From positions 1-64,000 of the forward strand of contig JAPKHL010000012.1 of NCBI GenBank assembly GCA_026646875.1: a stretch of DNA of 64,000 nucleotides, given 5' to 3'. Source of the DNA: Rhodocyclaceae bacterium (GTDB lineage Bacteria > Pseudomonadota > Gammaproteobacteria > Burkholderiales > Rhodocyclaceae). The translations under genes were made by a program, and so were the position numbers. Below are positions 1-8,544 of this stretch, in pieces (position 1 is the stretch's first letter; every line of letters begins with the position of its first letter). The notes beneath the pieces were generated by a model. It searched no databases and was not told the DNA's origin. It worked only from the letters and a program-made list of their open reading frames with translations.

Positions 1-1580
1 TCGACGGTTTCCAGCATGTCCTTCTGGAACTCCGGATTATCCCGGTGTCTTTCCGCATTCTTGAGCATCAGCGACAACTGGGCAATGATATTTTTCAGGT
101 CGTGCACCACGAAGGCCGACATGCGGTTGAACGCCTCGAACTTGCGTGCTTCGAGGAGGGCCTCGGTGGCCTGCATCTGGCCGAGGAAGGCGCCGGCCTG
201 ACGCCCCGCCGTCTTGAGCAGGTCATTGACCTCCCAATTGACATCGAGCCGCGTGCGCGCGGTGGCAAGCACGGCGAAACCGATCAGCTCGCTGCCGGTC
301 GCCAGCGGCACGACCAGCCAGGCATTGGGAATCGCCAGCAGCCATTCCGGCAGGGCCAGCCCCTGGTAGCGGCGCGGCAGCGAACGGTACTCCTCCAGGT
401 TGATCACCCAGCCGCTGTCCACCAGGAAATGACAGAGCACACTATCGGCCGGCTCGGTCGCCGTCGATGCCGGCAGGTTCCAGCTGGCGGCCTGGGCGAA
501 GAATCGGCCCGAGGGGTCCTTCAGCCAGAGTGCGCCGGCCGGACTCTCGACCATGTCGGCAAGACCGCGCACCGCATGCGCGCCCATTCCAGAAAAGCCA
601 TCCTGCGAGGAGAGGGTCTGCGTGAAGCGCAGCCACTCCTCGCGATAGTCGTAGCGATAGCTGAAGAAGTGCTTGCCGATCAATACGCGCAGCTTGGCAC
701 GCATCGAACCGGAGACGGCGAGCACACCGAGCGCCAGCAGCGCGGCAAAAAGCAGCGCCAGCTGAAAGGCCCGCCCCCAGTCTCCTCCGAAATAGCGGAC
801 GTAATAACCGGCTGCCGCCATGAACAGCAGATAAACGCCGACCATCAGCAGCGTGGCCGACTGCATGGCGGCGCGCTGCGAGAGCACCAGCCGCGTTTTC
901 CAGTCGCGGCTGCGGATCGTCGACACCGCGACGAGGGGCACCACCAGCGCATGCACGAACCCGCGGATGCTGAAGGCATCGAGATCGAGCTGGTTGAACA
1001 GCAAGGCTTCCGAATACAGATAAAGATCGTAGAGGAAGGCGCCGGCCAGCCCCAGGCAGAGCGGTTTGATGCTCCAGCGCGAATCGCTCGCCGCGGTGCG
1101 GAAAAGCTGCTCGACGAGCACCAGCCCGAACACCGCCATGGCCAGCGAATCGAGCAGCGCAAGACGCTGCAGCGAGGCCCCGAGCGCCGGCTCGAGCAGG
1201 ATTGCCAGCTGCACCGCCACACCCAGCCCGACCAGGGCGACCGCCGCCGCGGTCATGCGCGGCCAGCGGGCGGTCGTCACGGCGCCGTCGGCGGCCGCGT
1301 CGCCATGACCGACACGCAGCAGAACGAGCAGGAAAAAGTACCAGCCACCGAAGCGCAGGACATCGGTCAGCAGGCTGGCAGCGAGGTAGAGCGCCTCGCC
1401 CGACAGCGCGAAGGCCAGGCCAGCCGTCGCCCACAGCTCGCAGGACAGGGCGGCCACGAACAATGCGCGCCGACGCTCACCGCCATTCCGGCCGCTGGCC
1501 AAGTAAAGGGCGAAGGCACCATAGACGACGCCTGCCAGCCCGTAGCTCCAGGCGGTGATGATCGCTATGCCGCTACCCAT
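1..1580 (-). CDS. prsK: PEP-CTERM/XrtA-system sensor histidine kinase PrsK, 3' end outside window
   Basis: This open frame runs off the left edge, so the ORF track misses it. Translation from ATG at 1580 starts MGSGIAIITAW and gives about nine hydrophobic segments in the first ~290 residues. A GAF-like stretch follows, and near residue 490 comes a histidine-kinase H-box (VVHDLKN). The ATP-binding domain lies beyond the window. This order matches PrsK, the membrane kinase that with the sigma-54 activator PrsR controls PEP-CTERM genes in exosortase-A bacteria. It begins about 50 bp downstream of the sugar-transferase gene on the same strand, as in eps/xrtA loci. Partner prsR would be expected just left of the window. 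The family call is confident; kinase activity cannot be judged from the truncated copy. Confidence 0.85.
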   Translation of the reverse strand, partial: MGSGIAIITAWSYGLAGVVYGAFALYLASGRNGGERRRALFVAALSCELWATAGLAFALSGEALYLAASLLTDVLRFGGWYFFLLVLLRVGHGDAAADGAVTTARWPRMTAAAVALVGLGVAVQLAILLEPALGASLQRLALLDSLAMAVFGLVLVEQLFRTAASDSRWSIKPLCLGLAGAFLYDLYLYSEALLFNQLDLDAFSIRGFVHALVVPLVAVSTIRSRDWKTRLVLSQRAAMQSATLLMVGVYLLFMAAAGYYVRYFGGDWGRAFQLALLFAALLALGVLAVSGSMRAKLRVLIGKHFFSYRYDYREEWLRFTQTLSSQDGFSGMGAHAVRGLADMVESPAGALWLKDPSGRFFAQAASWNLPASTATEPADSVLCHFLVDSGWVINLEEYRSLPRRYQGLALPEWLLAIPNAWLVVPLATGSELIGFAVLATARTRLDVNWEVNDLLKTAGRQAGAFLGQMQATEALLEARKFEAFNRMSAFVVHDLKNIIAQLSLMLKNAERHRDNPEFQKDMLETV

Positions 1581-1629
1581 GGGAACCCGGCCGCCCCCGA
1601 CCGGCACGACACAGACAGACGCGCCACGC

Positions 1630-3015
1630 TCACTGCGCCCCCTTTCCGGTCAGCACCACGCCCACTGTTTCGAAAAGCACGACGATGTCGAGAAACAGTG
1701 TGTGATTCTTGACATAGTACAGATCGTACTGAAGCTTCTGCACGGAATCATCCACCGAAGCTCCGTAGTGGTAACGCACCTGGGCCCAGCCGGTAACCCC
1801 CGGCTTGACGCTATGGCGCACGGCGTAGAACGGAATGTCTCGCGTCAGCTGATCGACGAAATAGGGACGTTCGGGGCGCGGGCCGACCAGACTCATGTCA
1901 CCGGTCAGGACGCTGTACAGCTGCGGCAGCTCGTCGATGCGCAGCTTGCGGATGATCCGCCCGACACGCGTCACGCGGTCGTCGTTGGCGGCGGCCCAGC
2001 GCGGCTTGCCGTCGCGCTCGGCGTCGGTGCGCATGCTGCGGAACTTGATCACGTTGAACAGGCGACCGTTGAGCCCCACCCGCTCCTGCCGGTAAAAGAC
2101 CGGAAAACCATCCTCCAGCACGATCAGCAGCGCCGTCACCAGCATCACCGGCATGGCCAGCACCAGCAGGACGGACGCGGCCACGATGTCGAAGAGGCGC
2201 TTCACGGTCGTCCTCGCCCAGCCCTGGCGGAAGCCCTCGCCGAAGATCAGCCAGCCGACACGCAGGGAATCGAGGCGGATCTGTCCGAGCGCCCGTTCGA
2301 AATAGCTGGCGAGATCGAGGACCTTGATGCCGGCAAGCTTGCAGTCGAGCAGCTCGCGCAAGGGCAGGATGCCGCCGCGCCGCTCGCGCACGGCGATGAT
2401 GATTTCATTGACGCGCAGGCTGTGCGCGGTATCCGACAGCGACATCTCGCGCGACAGCACAAGCTGGGCCGGCAGGCAGATCTCGGTATCGGTGGGACTG
2501 GGGTAGAAGCCGACGATCTGGATGTCCGGGTCCGACTTGCGCAGCACGGCCGCCACCGACTCGGCCTCGGTGCCCGCGCCAAAGATCAGGACGCGGTGCA
2601 CCAGCATCGTCCCGGAACGGCTGTTGGCCATGTAGACCCGGTGCGCCAGCGTTCCAAACAGCGCTGCGAGGCCCGAAAGCAGCAGCAGCTCCCGGTTCAC
2701 CTCCGCGATCGACAGGACGTGGAAGACCGCGTAGGCCAGCGGCACCGCGAGGTACAGGGAAAGCACCGCACGGGCACGGACGCGGGCGGCCTGGCGGCTG
2801 CCGCCACCGAGCTGGTAGAGGCCAAGCAGGGCATTGAGGAGAACCATGGTCAGCGCGAAGATCACGGCGTAGAGCACCACCGTCTGAACATCGATCTCGC
2901 CACCGCGTCCGACCCAGAACATGGCCAGGAGCACGCAGACGACCGGGAAGAGAAAATCGAGAGCGACCTGGAAAATCGTTCTCCAATGCAACCAGTGGCT
3001 AAAGACCTTGATCAT
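1630..3015 (-). CDS. TIGR03013-type undecaprenyl-phosphate sugar transferase (XrtA/PEP-CTERM system)
   Basis: The 461-residue protein has several N-terminal membrane helices and a Rossmann-like region (RVLIFGAG, residues 141-148). The bacterial sugar-transferase domain starts at KRLFDIVAAS (about 272), with the usual FRSMR and SLVGPRPE motifs. By family it loads the first sugar phosphate onto undecaprenyl phosphate at the inner membrane to begin exopolysaccharide synthesis. The TIGR03013 subgroup accompanies exosortase A, which fits prsK immediately downstream. The promoter must lie in the AT-rich gap upstream; no convincing sigma-54 site was found there. General polyprenyl glycosylphosphotransferase function is near certain, the subgroup slightly less so. 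Confidence 0.9.
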   Translation of the reverse strand: MIKVFSHWLHWRTIFQVALDFLFPVVCVLLAMFWVGRGGEIDVQTVVLYAVIFALTMVLLNALLGLYQLGGGSRQAARVRARAVLSLYLAVPLAYAVFHVLSIAEVNRELLLLSGLAALFGTLAHRVYMANSRSGTMLVHRVLIFGAGTEAESVAAVLRKSDPDIQIVGFYPSPTDTEICLPAQLVLSREMSLSDTAHSLRVNEIIIAVRERRGGILPLRELLDCKLAGIKVLDLASYFERALGQIRLDSLRVGWLIFGEGFRQGWARTTVKRLFDIVAASVLLVLAMPVMLVTALLIVLEDGFPVFYRQERVGLNGRLFNVIKFRSMRTDAERDGKPRWAAANDDRVTRVGRIIRKLRIDELPQLYSVLTGDMSLVGPRPERPYFVDQLTRDIPFYAVRHSVKPGVTGWAQVRYHYGASVDDSVQKLQYDLYYVKNHTLFLDIVVLFETVGVVLTGKGAQ

Positions 3016-3506
3016 GATCGCCCCTTTGCTGGCCGCCCTGGGGAGGAGGCGGCACTGTTGCTCGCACGGGGATTTGAGCAGAACAGTTTTTCAGTGTTGT
3101 TATCGCGTACCGGCCAAATCCGATGGAATCAAGGCTAGCACCGCGTCGGATTATGAAGCGTGAACAAATACACAAGCGCCCGTCCAAACCCTCCAATTTC
3201 CCGCTATTACAAAGGTAATAATAATGACCAAATATTTAACAAACAGATGTAACTCATTGTTTTAACTTAGTTAATCAAAACAGTCATTTCATCGTTTTAT
3301 GGATTTATATACCGGAACGATACTATACGCCGTTTGGATCGGTGGCTGCCACCCGGGCGCGATAAACGCTTTTGACATACCAGGAATTCCAGTCATGCTT
3401 GCGATATCCATTAGCGCAATCTAATATACAAGCGCCGCACCGGCCCCGCCGTCAGGACACACTCTCGAACATACACCGCCGGGCGCGCACGACAAGGAGG
3501 AAATAC
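3016..3506. other. AT-rich divergent intergenic region
   Basis: This stretch separates the minus-strand sugar transferase from the plus-strand flavoprotein and is strikingly AT-rich for the window, especially 3200-3320. It holds an inverted repeat, TTAAC-TTA-GTTAA (3262-3274), that could be an operator. I see no gene: the ORF-track frame starting at 3372 is an upstream extension of the flavoprotein frame without a ribosome site. Both divergent promoters should be here but no pair of boxes stands out. Confidence 0.6.
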
Positions 3507-4853
3507 ATGAATGGAGACAACCGGGAGCGCCACCAGGCGTTTCCCCAGCTTAGCCGGCGCGGCTTTTTCGCCCTAGGCGCCGCCGCCGGCCTGGGCGCAC
3601 TGGTCGCATCGCCGGCTGCGGCGACGCAGTCCGCGCGGGTGAAAAGCAGTGCACGCATCGTCATCGCCGGCGCCGGCGCCGCCGGGCTGGCTGCCGCATC
3701 GCGCCTGATGCAGCGGCTGGACGGCGCGAAGGTGATCCTGCTCGACCGCCGCCAGGAGCACTTCTACCAACCCGGCTTCACGCTCATCGGGGCCGGCCTC
3801 AAACCCCAGTCCTACGTCGTCTCCGGCACGGCCGATTACCTCCCGCAAGGGGTCGAATGGATCCAGGAGCGCGCCGCCGAGTTCGACCCCGAAGGCAAGC
3901 GCGTGGTCACCGATGCCGGACGCGCGATTCCCTACGACTACCTGATCGTGGCCACGGGCCTCAGTCTCGACTACGCCAGCATCGAGGGCATGGACACCAA
4001 GCTCATCGGCAGCAACGGCATCGGCAGCATCTACGCCAGCCCGGAAGCCGCATCGGCGACCTGGAAACTGATGTCGGAATTTGCCGACAAGGGCGGCGTC
4101 GGTCTGTTCGGCCGTCCGGCCACCGAGATGAAATGCGCCGGCGCACCGCTCAAATACACCTTCATCACCGACGACTACCTGCGCCGGCGCGGTAACCGCG
4201 GCAAGGCGGAGCTCACCTACACCGCGCACAACAAGGCGCTGTTCAGCGTGCCGATCGTCTCGGAAAAGGTGCGCATGCTGTTCCAGGACCGGCAGGTCAA
4301 GGTTCGCCACGACCACGTGATGACCGGCATCGACCCCGGCCGCAAGGTCGCCACCTACCGCACACCGAACGGCAGCGCCGAGATTCCCTTCGATTTCATC
4401 AACGTGGTGCCGCCGATGCGTGCCCCGGACCCGGTGCGCAACAGCCCCCTGCGCTGGCAGGAGGGGATCTTCGCCGCCGACGGCTGGATGGAGGTGGACA
4501 AGGCCAGCCTGCGCCACAAGCGCTTCGACACCGTGTTCGGCGTCGGCGACGTGGCCGGCGTGCCGAAGGGCAAGACGGCGGCCAGCGTCAAATGGCAGGT
4601 CCCGGTGATGGTCGACCACCTGGTCGCCGCCATCGAGGGCAAGACATCCGACAGCGTCTACAACGGCTACACCTCGTGCCCGCTGATCACCCGGCTCGGA
4701 CAGGCGATGCTCGTCGAATTCGACTACCAGGACAACCTCGTCCCCTCCTTCCCCGGCATCGTGGCGCCGCTCGAGGAACTGTGGATCACCTGGGTGATGA
4801 AGACGATGGCGCTCAAACCGACCTACCTGGCCATGCTGCGCGGCCGCAGCTGA
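3507..4853 (+). CDS. Tat-exported FAD-dependent oxidoreductase, sulfide:quinone oxidoreductase-like
   Basis: ATG 3507 is preceded by an excellent ribosome site (AAGGAGG, six bases away) and is preferred over the ORF-track start at 3372. The 448-residue product begins with a twin-arginine signal (SRRGFFALGAAAGLGAL). An FAD-binding Rossmann motif (IVIAGAGAAGLAA, about residue 51) follows. Two cysteines sit where sulfide:quinone oxidoreductases carry their redox pair: MKCAGAPLK (about 209) and TSCPLITR (about 390). The inferred role is periplasmic oxidation of sulfide or polysulfide with electrons passed to quinone. The next gene, 10 bp downstream, encodes a small membrane protein and is probably co-transcribed. 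A flavocytochrome-c sulfide dehydrogenase subunit is a less likely alternative because no cytochrome gene is adjacent. Confidence 0.75.
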   Translation: MNGDNRERHQAFPQLSRRGFFALGAAAGLGALVASPAAATQSARVKSSARIVIAGAGAAGLAAASRLMQRLDGAKVILLDRRQEHFYQPGFTLIGAGLKPQSYVVSGTADYLPQGVEWIQERAAEFDPEGKRVVTDAGRAIPYDYLIVATGLSLDYASIEGMDTKLIGSNGIGSIYASPEAASATWKLMSEFADKGGVGLFGRPATEMKCAGAPLKYTFITDDYLRRRGNRGKAELTYTAHNKALFSVPIVSEKVRMLFQDRQVKVRHDHVMTGIDPGRKVATYRTPNGSAEIPFDFINVVPPMRAPDPVRNSPLRWQEGIFAADGWMEVDKASLRHKRFDTVFGVGDVAGVPKGKTAASVKWQVPVMVDHLVAAIEGKTSDSVYNGYTSCPLITRLGQAMLVEFDYQDNLVPSFPGIVAPLEELWITWVMKTMALKPTYLAMLRGRS

Positions 4854-4863
4854 GGAGACGACG

Positions 4864-5214
4864 ATGAAGGAACTCGATCCGATGGTCTTCCTGGCCGTAT
4901 TCCAGGAAATGCTCGGCCCCATGCTGTGGGTGCTGATCCTGCTCGCGCTCGCCGGCATCGCCGCCTTTGCGGTGCTGCTGCTGCGCGAGAAGGGCCTGAG
5001 CAGCCAGCGGCTGGTGCGCGCCGAGATCGCCGGCCTGTTCGGCGGCGTGGCCGCACTGGTGCTCGCCGCGCGCTTCACCGTCTCCGGCTTCTCCGACGCC
5101 GGCGGCCCCGTCGACTGGCTGCTGATCGGCCTGATCTGGGGGGTCGGCCTGGCCGGCACGACCATCCTGGTCTACTCGGTGGCCGGCTGGACGGCCCTGC
5201 TGCGCAAGCGCTGA
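4864..5214 (+). CDS. Small three-helix membrane protein, partner of the SQR-like flavoprotein
   Basis: This 116-residue protein has three hydrophobic segments (about residues 15-38, 55-70 and 85-110) and ends in a basic cytoplasmic tail. A GGAG precedes the ATG, only 10 bp after the flavoprotein stop, so the two genes form an operon. It looks like the DUF5368 family, which I recall beside similar flavoproteins, but that assignment is from memory. A reasonable inference is a membrane anchor or quinone-site subunit for the exported flavoprotein. No heme-ligand or cysteine motif is visible, so an enzymatic role is not supported. Confidence 0.6.
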   Translation: MKELDPMVFLAVFQEMLGPMLWVLILLALAGIAAFAVLLLREKGLSSQRLVRAEIAGLFGGVAALVLAARFTVSGFSDAGGPVDWLLIGLIWGVGLAGTTILVYSVAGWTALLRKR

Positions 5215-5226
5215 CCGCCCCCGCCC

Positions 5227-5250
5227 GGATGGCGCCGCCCGGCGCCATCC
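5227..5250. terminator. Perfect hairpin between convergent genes
   Basis: GGATGGCGCC and GGCGCCATCC form a perfect 10-bp stem around a GCCC loop. It sits between the plus-strand membrane protein and the minus-strand thioredoxin-like gene. There is no U-run, so it is either a weak bidirectional terminator or an mRNA 3'-end stabiliser. Confidence 0.55.
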
Positions 5251-5278
5251 ATCCCCGCGCTCGGCTGCTCCCCTCCCC

Positions 5279-6487
5279 TCAGGCAAAGGCCAGCCACTGG
5301 GGGCGGAAGAGCAGCAGCAGACCGATCGCCGCCAGCACCCCGGCACCGAGCAGTCGGCTGGCGCGCGCGTAGCGTGCGCCAAAGCCGGCGAATCGCAGCG
5401 TCGTCGCCGCAAGGGCAAAAAGCGCGATGTCGTCGAGCATATACACCACGTTGTACAGAGCGAGATAGGCGTAGTACTGCCAGGCCGGCATCGGCGTCAG
5501 GGTCAGCACCTGCGTATAGACCGCCGGAATCCCCGCCGAACAGGCCAGCTCGACCAGATTCACCGCCACCGACAGCAGCAGCACACCGACGATCGCCGGC
5601 CACAGCCGTTCCTCCAGCGCAAAGCGCCGCAGCCGCCCGAGCACCCGCTGACGGCGATCCCCGTGCGAAACCGCGCAGGCCGCCTCGGGGTTGGTCGCGT
5701 AATCGTGCAGATGCCAGGCCGCGCCGGCCAGGGCCACGAGGCCGACGGCCACCCGCAGTCCCGTGGCCAGCCCGACCGCCAGCAGCACGTTGAGCCAGGC
5801 CGCCATGATCGCGAAATACACCAGCCCCGATCCGGCCAGGAAGACCAGGCCGAGGATCCACATACGCCGCCGATCCCGCGCACCCATCAGCAGGCCGAGC
5901 AGAAAGACCAGGGCCCACATCGCGCAGGGATTGAAGCCGTCGAGTGCCCCCAGCAGCACGGTGAGCAGAGGCAGCGACAGCGTCGCCGTATCGACCTCGC
6001 CGAACAGCGGCACGGCAAGGGTTGCCGGCAAGGCACCCGGCGCCGCGCGCACCGCGCCCGGAGCGTCCGCCACGCCGCTCGCGAGAAGCTGCCCCGCCCA
6101 ATCCGGACACCCGACCGCCAGACAGTGCGCCAGGCGCGGATCGATCTCGGCGCCCGTCGACGCATCGTCGTGGTAACCGACCCGCGCCCAGTCGCCGATC
6201 ACGATCAGCGGCACGGCGGCATCGCGCAGCCCGACCGCCCCGGCCACGCGCAGGAAGGCCGCACGCGCCGCCGCGTCGTGCCGGACCTCGTACTCGCGCA
6301 ACTGGATGCGCGGCTCCCCGGCATGCCGGCGCAACCACGCGCCGGCATGCTCGCAATGCGGACAGCCATCGGCCCGGAAGTAATGCACGACGACCGATGC
6401 CTCGCCGGCAACGCACCATCCGGGCAGCCAGGCAAGGCAAACCGCCAGCACGGCAAAGCCACCGGCAATCCGCCGGAAAACGCTCAT
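5279..6487 (-). CDS. Thioredoxin-fold plus DsbD/CcdA-like membrane thiol carrier
   Basis: The 402-residue protein starts with a signal or anchor segment. A thioredoxin-like domain follows, with active site GCPHCEHAG (about residue 38) and a second cysteine pair (HCLAVGC). The C-terminal half has about six membrane helices with DsbD/CcdA-type cysteines (GFNPCAMWAL and ELACSAGIPA). By family logic, the membrane part moves reducing equivalents across the inner membrane and the periplasmic thioredoxin domain uses them. Its ATG overlaps the stop of the cytochrome-b5 gene (ATGA), so it ends a four-gene redox operon. The ORF-track entry 5279-8323 merges this gene with unrelated upstream frame. Confidence 0.8.
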   Translation of the reverse strand: MSVFRRIAGGFAVLAVCLAWLPGWCVAGEASVVVHYFRADGCPHCEHAGAWLRRHAGEPRIQLREYEVRHDAAARAAFLRVAGAVGLRDAAVPLIVIGDWARVGYHDDASTGAEIDPRLAHCLAVGCPDWAGQLLASGVADAPGAVRAAPGALPATLAVPLFGEVDTATLSLPLLTVLLGALDGFNPCAMWALVFLLGLLMGARDRRRMWILGLVFLAGSGLVYFAIMAAWLNVLLAVGLATGLRVAVGLVALAGAAWHLHDYATNPEAACAVSHGDRRQRVLGRLRRFALEERLWPAIVGVLLLSVAVNLVELACSAGIPAVYTQVLTLTPMPAWQYYAYLALYNVVYMLDDIALFALAATTLRFAGFGARYARASRLLGAGVLAAIGLLLLFRPQWLAFA

Positions 6488-6858
6488 GGCGCCGCCAGCG
6501 AACCGATGCGCCAGGTTTCGAGCAGGCGGTCGGCCTCGGGCGAATGCGGCCGCCCGCGCAGCTTGGTCGCGTAGGCCTCGGTCGCCTCGCGGCCGCACCA
6601 GGGCAGCACCACCTGCGGCCGCGTCGGATGCTCGGGCAGATAGGCGCTGACGTCGTACACCCCACCGCGTATCGCCATCCAGCAGTCCTCCTCCGTCGCG
6701 TGCGCGGCCAACTCGGCGGGCGTCACGCCCCGCGTTGCCGGGGAAACGGCCGGCGCCTCCGGAGGCGCCGGAGCGAACAGCGCGACTCCGCCGGCCAGCG
6801 CCACGAGCAGCCAGAAGATCGCAGTGGACAATCGGTAGACGGTGGCCATCGTCGTCAA
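6484..6858 (-). CDS. Membrane-anchored cytochrome b5-like heme protein
   Basis: The 124-residue protein has one N-terminal hydrophobic helix (about residues 10-30), a proline/alanine linker and a cytochrome b5-like domain. That domain carries the diagnostic HP ligand motif (YLPEHPTRP) and a second histidine (GRPHSPEA). It therefore probably binds a b-type heme on the periplasmic side. It lies between a ferric-reductase-like flavocytochrome gene (1 bp gap) and the thioredoxin/DsbD-like gene (4-bp overlap), suggesting a stepwise electron path. MTTM at 6858 is the track start; the second ATG three codons on is equally possible. Confidence 0.8.
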   Translation of the reverse strand: MTTMATVYRLSTAIFWLLVALAGGVALFAPAPPEAPAVSPATRGVTPAELAAHATEEDCWMAIRGGVYDVSAYLPEHPTRPQVVLPWCGREATEAYATKLRGRPHSPEADRLLETWRIGSLAAP

Positions 6859-8160
6859 TCAGCGGAAATCGAAGCGTTCGAAATGAATCTCCGCGGCCGG
6901 CACGCCCCGCGCGCGCAGCGCCGCCTCCAGCGCCCCGAGCAGGCCCGGCGGCCCGCACAGATAGCAGGCGCATCCCCGCAGCGTCGCCGCCTCGGGCAGC
7001 AGCGCATCGACGGGCGGCGGTCGCGGACCGGTCTCGCGTACCGTCAGCGTCAGCAGCGGATCGGCGGCGGCCAGCGCCTGCAGCTCGTCGAGCCAGCCCG
7101 CCTCGCGCCCGCCGCGAAACAGGTAGAGCAGCCGCACCGCCTGCGTCAGCCGGCCTTCGCGCAGCACCGCGAGAAACGGCGTGATGCCGATGCCGCCCGC
7201 CACCCAGAACTGCGGACATTCCGGACGCCCCGCCATGAAATCGCCGAAAGGGCCGTGCACACGCGCCGCCACGCCCGACACCAGCGACTGCATGCGCCGG
7301 GTGCAATCGCCGAGCGCCTTGACACCAATGCGCAGCGCCCCGTCCGGATCGTGCCCGCTGACCGTGAAGGGATGGAATTCGCCACAGCCGCGATAGCGCG
7401 GCCCGCTCAGGAAAGCCACCAGCACGAACTGCCCGGGCAGCACCGCCAGCGAACGGGCCAGCGGCGCCAGCGTGATCTCCACCGTCCCCTCGGCGACCGT
7501 GCGCACCGCGCGCACCACGGCCGGCCGCGCCGCCGTACCGGCATCGATGCGCAGCAGCCGCCACAACAGCAAGACCCCGGCCACCACGCCGCCGAGCACC
7601 GCCCCAAGCCCGATGCCGAGCCACTGCACATGCGCGAACCCGAGCACCGTGCCAAGACCGAGCAGCGCGTGCAGCCAGCGCCAGTAGCGCCACGCCAGCC
7701 CCGCCGAGAAGGTCGCCGCCAGCCCGACCATCAGGCACAGCAACGCCGCCCAGCCCAGCCACACCGCCACATCCCCGGCCCCAGGCGACAAGCCCGGCGC
7801 CAGCAGCTGCCAGGCCCCGGCCGGTGTGACCCGCACCGCCTCGGCAGCCAGCAGCAGGGGATGCAGCAGGAGCAGCAGATAGGCAGCCATGCCGCTGTAG
7901 TGATGCCAGCGGGTCATCCGCTCCAGACCGCCCAGCGCGGCGGCCAGCCGCACCTCGCGCACCATCATCAGCAGGCTGGCGAGCAGCAGGCCGCCGCCGG
8001 CCCAGGCGACGACGATGCCGGCCGCCCGCAGGAAGGGCAGCCCGGCCGGAAACGCCCAGGCCACCGGCAGCAGCATCCCGGCCAGCGCCACCATCGGTGC
8101 CGCCAGCGCGCGCACCGGCGCAAGCCGGCCCGGCTCCGGCGGCAAGCCCGCCCGCGACAT
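6859..8160 (-). CDS. Ferric reductase-like transmembrane flavocytochrome
   Basis: ATG at 8160 overlaps the previous stop (TGATG); the track start at 8163 is a TTG artefact. The 433-residue protein has six or more helices in the first ~215 residues with histidines placed as in the ferric reductase/NOX heme-b domain (RWHHYSG, LLHPLLL, RWLHALLG, FAHVQW). An FAD-binding barrel (HPFTVSGHDP) and an NAD(P)-binding domain (VAGGIGITPFL, CYLCGPPGL) follow. It should move electrons from cytoplasmic NAD(P)H to heme and then outward. The acceptor is unknown. The cytochrome b5 and thiol-carrier genes downstream suggest a periplasmic reduction chain rather than simple iron uptake. Confidence 0.85.
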   Translation of the reverse strand: MSRAGLPPEPGRLAPVRALAAPMVALAGMLLPVAWAFPAGLPFLRAAGIVVAWAGGGLLLASLLMMVREVRLAAALGGLERMTRWHHYSGMAAYLLLLLHPLLLAAEAVRVTPAGAWQLLAPGLSPGAGDVAVWLGWAALLCLMVGLAATFSAGLAWRYWRWLHALLGLGTVLGFAHVQWLGIGLGAVLGGVVAGVLLLWRLLRIDAGTAARPAVVRAVRTVAEGTVEITLAPLARSLAVLPGQFVLVAFLSGPRYRGCGEFHPFTVSGHDPDGALRIGVKALGDCTRRMQSLVSGVAARVHGPFGDFMAGRPECPQFWVAGGIGITPFLAVLREGRLTQAVRLLYLFRGGREAGWLDELQALAAADPLLTLTVRETGPRPPPVDALLPEAATLRGCACYLCGPPGLLGALEAALRARGVPAAEIHFERFDFR

Positions 8161-8480
8161 CAATCGCCTGCCTTCCCCAGATGCGCGCAGAAATCGCGCG
8201 TACCGGGCGGCGGCGGCAGGCCGCGCGCCCGCGCCCGCGCCACCATCTCGCGCTGGTGCTCGCGCTGGTAGTCACGGCACGCCTCGAGCGTAACGAAGGC
8301 GCGCAGCCGCGCCTGATGCGCAATGCGCTCCTCCGGGGTCATCAGCTGCCAGCCGCGCGTATTGTCCTCGCTGGCCCGCACCGGGCCGCGCGCCAGCGCA
8401 TCGGGCACTCCCCGGAAAACCAGCAGCACAAGGAAAAGCGCGCCAAGACCCGCTCGCACGCCCGTTTTTCTCCCGTTCAT
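8160..8480 (-). CDS. Small exported protein of unknown function
   Basis: The start at 8480 is set by AGGGGAGG five bases upstream. The 106-residue product has a signal peptide ending near ALARG and a charged helical body (LMTPEERIAHQARLRAF). Two cysteines (EACRDY, DFCAHL) could form a disulfide or bind metal. It is the first gene of the redox set and lies 64 bp after arsA, so it may be the distal part of the ars transcript. I do not recognise a characterised family. Similar short LMTPEER proteins occur beside metal-handling genes, but that is a recollection, not evidence. Confidence 0.7.
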   Translation of the reverse strand: MNGRKTGVRAGLGALFLVLLVFRGVPDALARGPVRASEDNTRGWQLMTPEERIAHQARLRAFVTLEACRDYQREHQREMVARARARGLPPPPGTRDFCAHLGKAGD

Positions 8481-8544
8481 CGAACCTCCCCTTAGCGCAT
8501 GCTCTCCGTTCATTCTAGCCGCTGCGCCGAGGAGAGGCCGACGA

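Noticed and set aside
45-3138. Plus-strand ORFs of 555 and 527 residues
   Set aside because: They are antisense to prsK and the sugar transferase, and their Gln/His/Arg-rich translation shows no motif.
3016-3371. Sigma-54 promoter for the sugar transferase
   Set aside because: GGCAC near 3050 is followed too closely by TTGC and is on the wrong strand; spacing does not fit -24/-12.
5279-8323. One 1014-residue minus-strand gene
   Set aside because: Only the last ~402 residues are a real protein. The upstream part is out-of-frame sequence over the b5 and ferric-reductase genes, which have their own start codons and motifs.
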